From: Bradyrhizobium sp. BTAi1
GTDB lineage: Bacteria; Pseudomonadota; Alphaproteobacteria; Rhizobiales; Xanthobacteraceae
Direction of reading: 5' to 3'
DNA: 64,000 nt
NCBI RefSeq assembly: GCF_000015165.1
Contig: NC_009485.1
Coordinates: 5,971,501 to 6,035,500, forward strand
Below, piece by piece: positions 61,100-64,000 of this stretch (the first letter of the stretch is position 1; each line of letters begins with the position of its first letter). Both the position numbers and the translations under genes were made by a program. The notes below the pieces were generated by a model. That model worked only from the letters and a program-made list of their open reading frames with translations, was not told the origin of the DNA and did no database searches.

Positions 61100-61557
61100 C
61101 GGTGATCCTTGATGGTGGTTGCGCAGCGCACGGCAAACGCCGCGATCGCGCCGTCCGCATGCGGACGTCACGCGCGCGTACGCGCCGACACGCGGCTTGC
61201 GCAGATCTGGAGATGGTCTGAGGCGTTCAGGTCCCGCCGGCACAATGGCGCGAGAGATCTCTCCCGGTTCGGCTCCCACGAGACGTCGATGCCGTGGCGC
61301 CCGCGGCAGGCGGGGTCGGCAGAACCAGCTATCGAGAACCTCACCTTGTTGAGACGGTGACGTTCAACAGCACGGCATTTGGCGGTGAGCCGGACGACGT
61401 CACGGCTCACGAAAATGCCCGCGGCGGGTTATTCCGGCGCGGGCTCATTTAAGTCTTGCGATCTTGCCCTTATGAAGGTGATTTGCCCGACGTGTCAATG
61501 GGTGATTGTTTGAATGCGAATCGGACCGCAAGACCCTGCCGATGCGTCCGACTTTGA
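61100..61557. other. Gene-free stretch with tandem hairpins upstream of the capsid gene
   Basis: I see no supported gene. Two adjacent hairpins stand out: GTGAGCCG-N10-CGGCTCAC (61384-61409) and GCCCGCGGCGG-N5-type stem (61417-61443, one mismatch), the latter followed on the minus strand by ATTTTC and so a weak terminator. The strong capsid promoter is probably also in this stretch. Confidence 0.5.
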
Positions 61558-61638
61558 TCATAGTTCCAAGGCTCGGCGGACCAGCCTGAACGTATAGCCG
61601 AAGAACACTACGATCAAGATCGAGATGACGGGAGCCAC
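61558..61638 (-). CDS. Possible 26-aa membrane microprotein
   Basis: GTG 61638 is preceded by AGGA at eight bases; the product reads MAPVISILIVVFFGYTFRLV and then RRALEL, a single membrane helix with a basic end. The frame stops at 61558. Another short frame starts nearby on the same strand, so this is only a possibility. Confidence 0.35.
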   Translation of the reverse strand: MAPVISILIVVFFGYTFRLVRRALEL

Positions 61639-61663
61639 GATGGAAGTCCTGAGTTGTCGTCAT

Positions 61664-61867
61664 TCATGAATTGCCGGATCGCCGTCCCAGCTGATTGATG
61701 CTGGGACCATTCTCGTCGGCTGTCCAACCACGAACCGACGGAATCTTCTTTAGTATCTCAAATGGATTTTTCACGTCATCGCTCCACGAATGGCTCTCCG
61801 CAGGCTTGTCACCGCGCATTCTTTCTGGTCGTGACTGTTCTGTTGATATTGATTTCTCATGGATCAT
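61664..61867 (-). CDS. Small hypothetical protein, 67 aa, overlapping secreted ClpP-like gene 2
   Basis: The start codon lies within the last codons of the gene at 61857 (11-bp overlap). The product (MIHEKSISTEQSRPERMRGD...) is hydrophilic with VKNPFEILKKIPSVRGWTAD. It stands in the same relative position as the proline-rich genes after paralogs 1 and 3, which supports its reality. No family recognised. Confidence 0.45.
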   Translation of the reverse strand: MIHEKSISTEQSRPERMRGDKPAESHSWSDDVKNPFEILKKIPSVRGWTADENGPSINQLGRRSGNS

Positions 61868-62687
61868 GGATCACCGTGCCGAGACGATGACGCGCGGCGA
61901 GCGCGTCGACTTCCTCCTGATGGCCGGGATAGGCTTCATAGATGATCTTCGTCTTCAAGAAGACGTGGTATCTTGGATTGAGCATCCACGCGACCCTCCG
62001 ATAGGTTCCAAACTGATCATAAAGGTTCTTGACCGTCCGCCTCGTGTAAGGACTGTCCGGCGGCCCCTCGAACTCGGGTTTGGCCGCTCTGTCTGCGTAG
62101 AACGCTCGCTCGGCGCGAATGGCCGTTTTGGTCTTCTGTTCCTGCTCCGGGGAAGATTCCGGACATGATATCCGCCGCAGTCTCTTGCCGCGCCGATCGT
62201 CGGCGTCGCCGACCGATACACACTCCGTCTGCGGGTCATCCACAACGCGCCAGGCAACGATGGATTCACCGGTCACATAGGCCTGATCCGACGCGATCAG
62301 GAGAAAGCCTGCGCAGGCAGACATGCAATAGTCGTAGACAATGACGGTCGCATGGCGATCTCGCAGCAACCACGACATGGTCATCGCCGTCGCAGCGTGT
62401 CCTCCGAAACTCCTGACGACGAATAGACCACCATCTTGGAGATCGTGGATGGCAGAAAGATCCATGCCGCTATCGATCCAGCCGTCAAAACAGACGATCC
62501 GCCGGTCGGGGCCGGACGCAATCGGGCGCTGCAACGGCCCCCGGCAATACTCCACCGCGAGATGGTAGAGGCTCCAATCAGCCTCATCGATCTGTGCCCG
62601 GGACTTGTCCGGAATGGCAATGATCAGAACCATCGCCAAAGCAAGCGACCAGCGGGCAGGCACGAGAATCCAAGACCAGGATTGCAT
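61857..62687 (-). CDS. Secreted ClpP-like protein 2, keeps the candidate nucleophile
   Basis: The 276-residue protein (ATG 62687) has a signal peptide (ARWSLALAMVLIIAIPDKSRA) and the same domain as the gene at 52949: YHLAVEYCRGPLQRPIASGPDRRIVCF, GGLFVVRSFGGHAATAMTMSWLLRDR, HATVIVYDYCMSACAGFLLIAS. Cys121-M-Ser123-A-Cys125 keeps the Ser-Ala-Cys arrangement used by periplasmic ClpP-like serine proteases. It ends LKTKIIYEAYPGHQEEVDAL...HDP. An open frame extends 117 codons upstream, but that part overlaps the proline-rich gene and is spurious. Likely exported to the periplasm. Confidence 0.78.
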   Translation of the reverse strand: MQSWSWILVPARWSLALAMVLIIAIPDKSRAQIDEADWSLYHLAVEYCRGPLQRPIASGPDRRIVCFDGWIDSGMDLSAIHDLQDGGLFVVRSFGGHAATAMTMSWLLRDRHATVIVYDYCMSACAGFLLIASDQAYVTGESIVAWRVVDDPQTECVSVGDADDRRGKRLRRISCPESSPEQEQKTKTAIRAERAFYADRAAKPEFEGPPDSPYTRRTVKNLYDQFGTYRRVAWMLNPRYHVFLKTKIIYEAYPGHQEEVDALAARHRLGTVIHDP

Positions 62688-62704
62688 CCGCAATAGCCCC
62701 AACT

Positions 62705-63208
62705 TCACCTTGGGGAGAATTGATCGCCGGATCCGGAAGCCATGAGCTTGGCCAGCAGATCCAATAGACCGCCGCTTCCGGTCTGGTCCCCAGGCCCCGG
62801 CGCCTGCGGCGAAGAGCCGAGGCCGAACAGAACGGCTGGTCCCATAGGTCGCGAGGCCAGCGCGCCCGGCCCGCGTCCGCCGGCGCCGTTTGCCACCGAC
62901 GCATGACCAAGCGCAGCAAGGGGCGGCAGCTGAGCCGATGATGAAGCAGGTCCGGCCCGTCGATCCGAGACTGCTCCCGGCAGCGACGACTGCGGACCCG
63001 GCAAGAGCGGCCTCTGATTCCGATAGTTCGGCTTCCACGGGGAATTCTCGGGATTGTCGCGAGCCGGGTCGTCACCAGGAAGATAGAGAGGCGCCCGGTT
63101 TCGCGCGAGATCTTCAACACTTGGTACGGTCCACTGCTGGCGATATCCTCGAAGCTTGCCTGCAAAGTTGGGATTGGGTACAGAATGCACTGGCGCTCTG
63201 TCTCTCAT
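62705..63208 (-). CDS. Proline/glycine-rich hypothetical protein paired with secreted ClpP-like gene 3
   Basis: The 167-residue protein (ATG 63208, AGGAGTG ahead) begins MRDRAPVHSVPNPNFAGKLR, is rich in Pro, Gly, Ser and Arg, and ends with a short hydrophobic motif (GGLLDLLAKLMASGSGDQF). It lies between paralogs 3 and 2. Composition and place resemble the protein at 52281-52841. An in-frame start 22 codons upstream overlaps the end of paralog 3, so a longer form is possible. Confidence 0.65.
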   Translation of the reverse strand: MRDRAPVHSVPNPNFAGKLRGYRQQWTVPSVEDLARNRAPLYLPGDDPARDNPENSPWKPNYRNQRPLLPGPQSSLPGAVSDRRAGPASSSAQLPPLAALGHASVANGAGGRGPGALASRPMGPAVLFGLGSSPQAPGPGDQTGSGGLLDLLAKLMASGSGDQFSPR

Positions 63209-63263
63209 GTGGTCACTCCTGAAAATGCTCTGGCTTTGATGACAAATCCGACGAGCTTGCCGA

Positions 63264-64000
63264 TCATGGATCATAGATCACGTCACGCGCGCCGAAGTGG
63301 TTGGCCAACGCGGTTGCTTCCTCCTGCGACTGCGGGTAGGCCTCGTAGATGATCTCGGCCTTGAAAAGGCGCTTGAGCGAGGTTGGACTCAGCATCCATC
63401 CGATGCCTGGAAATCGTCCTGTCTGATCGTAGAGGCGCTTCAAGCGCTTTCGGACATATTCGCTGTCGGGCAGCGGCTGGAAATGATCTTGGTCGACGAC
63501 CCTGTCCTGATAGAAACGCCCGAACCCCGGATAATCGCTGGCAAAGGCGAGACGCCATTCATTGCCTTTCGGACACTCCGCCCGCCAAAGCTTGGGGACG
63601 CTGGAATCGCGCGGCGCGCGGAACGTGACCTGGCAATCTTCCAAACTATGCTGCCAGAGCACGATCGTATTCTTCACGACATAGGTTTGCGCCGACGCCA
63701 CGACGTAATAGGACGAACAATGGTGGACGCAGACGTCGAACACCACGACGGTGGCGTTGCGGTCGCGCAAAAGGTCGGAGACACGCATCGCCGTCTCGGC
63801 CTTGCCGCCATTGCCGCGCACGACGAAGAGGCCGTTCTGCGCGATCTGGCTGACCACGGACACGTCGACATCGACGCCGGTCTGCTCGCTGAAGCAGACG
63901 ATCATCCGGTCAGTGCTGATCGCCGTGGGGCGCGGAACGTCGCCACGACAGTAATCGACCGCGCGATGATAGGCCTCGGGATCCGGTTGCTTTTGATCGG
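63264..64000 (-). CDS. Secreted ClpP-like protein 3, truncated by window edge
   Basis: The frame is open to base 64000. The visible part reads AVDYCRGDVPRPTAISTDRM, then IVCFSEQTG, GLFVVRGNGGKAETAMRVSDLLRDR and ATVVVFDVCVHHCSSYYVVAS, aligning with paralogs 1 and 2. The candidate nucleophile position is changed (Cys-V-H-H-Cys). The end (FKAEIIYEAYPQSQEEATAL...YDP) is again shared. The signal peptide lies outside the window. Confidence 0.78.
   Translation of the reverse strand, partial: DQKQPDPEAYHRAVDYCRGDVPRPTAISTDRMIVCFSEQTGVDVDVSVVSQIAQNGLFVVRGNGGKAETAMRVSDLLRDRNATVVVFDVCVHHCSSYYVVASAQTYVVKNTIVLWQHSLEDCQVTFRAPRDSSVPKLWRAECPKGNEWRLAFASDYPGFGRFYQDRVVDQDHFQPLPDSEYVRKRLKRLYDQTGRFPGIGWMLSPTSLKRLFKAEIIYEAYPQSQEEATALANHFGARDVIYDP

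Larger units (their letters stand above)
45021..64000. mobile_element. Late region of a podovirus-like prophage (right part outside window)
   Basis: From about 45.0 kb to the window end nearly all genes are on the minus strand, tightly packed and often overlapping. They include a capsid protein of SU10 type, a head-tail adaptor, tail and fibre proteins, a collar-domain protein, a lysozyme-like enzyme and small holin-like membrane proteins. No integrase, terminase, portal, repressor or attachment site is visible; terminase and portal would be expected beyond 64 kb. The left border lies between 44834 and 45487 and is not marked by a tRNA or an obvious direct repeat. Confidence 0.85.

Noticed and set aside
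62688..63038. N-terminal extension of the secreted ClpP-like gene 2 frame
   Set aside because: The extra codons overlap the proline-rich gene in another frame and precede an obvious signal peptide; ATG 62687 is the proper start.

Overview
The window looks like chromosomal DNA of a GC-rich alphaproteobacterium of the Bradyrhizobium/Rhodopseudomonas group. This is inferred from the GC-rich codon use, the short dispersed palindromic repeats around 1960, 3682 and 12876, the wealth of CoA, TRAP and tripartite carboxylate genes, FNR/FixK-type boxes (TTGAN-N4-NTCAA), and a PHA synthase/phasin pair. No rRNA or tRNA gene, CRISPR array or insertion sequence was seen.

Layout. (1) 1-17798, catabolic genes. 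The 3' part of a class III CoA-transferase is followed by a gene-poor stretch (53-codon ORF, terminator, possible small RNA, repeat). A minus-strand operon then encodes an aminotransferase, a crotonase-fold enzyme and a TctC-TctB-TctA carboxylate transporter. A second aminotransferase diverges from a GntR/FCD regulator, which is followed by a YdiJ-like FAD/Fe-S 2-hydroxyacid dehydrogenase and a GlcG-like protein. Two identical perfect palindromes (ATTGCATGCAAT) sit in front of the two transcription units around the regulator and are its likely operators. Then come an SDR, a glyoxalase-fold protein, a GNAT and a second crotonase. (2) 17061-22039, a lipid unit: an alpha/beta hydrolase coupled to a three-domain Aas-like protein (MFS, acyltransferase, acyl-ACP/CoA ligase), two small genes, and two palindromes beside a 30-codon stub that may be the remains of a TetR gene. 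(3) 22087-28155: a molybdopterin oxidoreductase, a GntR regulator and a complete TRAP transporter. (4) 28255-43501, an apparent low-oxygen regulon: two Crp/Fnr proteins (one with FNR-type cysteines), a small cytochrome c, an Mla/MCE-type lipid ABC transporter, two small membrane-associated proteins, a Pat-like protein acetyltransferase, a zinc alcohol dehydrogenase, an APH/AAA kinase-like protein, phasin and PHA synthase, and a CBS-BON protein. Seven FNR/FixK-like boxes lie 56-76 bp upstream of start codons here, often one per direction in divergent promoters. (5) A CoA-transferase (43566-44834). (6) 45021-64000, the late module of a podovirus-like prophage, almost all on the minus strand: capsid of SU10 type, adaptor, tail and fibre proteins, lysozyme and holin-like proteins.

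The phage region carries two kinds of apparent cargo. One is a plus-strand, AT-richer FkbM-type methyltransferase between the tail-collar and lysozyme genes. The other is a family of three related secreted proteins (52949-53815, 61857-62687, 63264 to the window end) with a ClpP-like look. Only one of the three keeps a serine at the expected Ser-Ala-Cys position, and each is followed by a small accessory gene. That repeated cassette, together with the dense FNR/FixK-box cluster, is the most promising material for follow-up.
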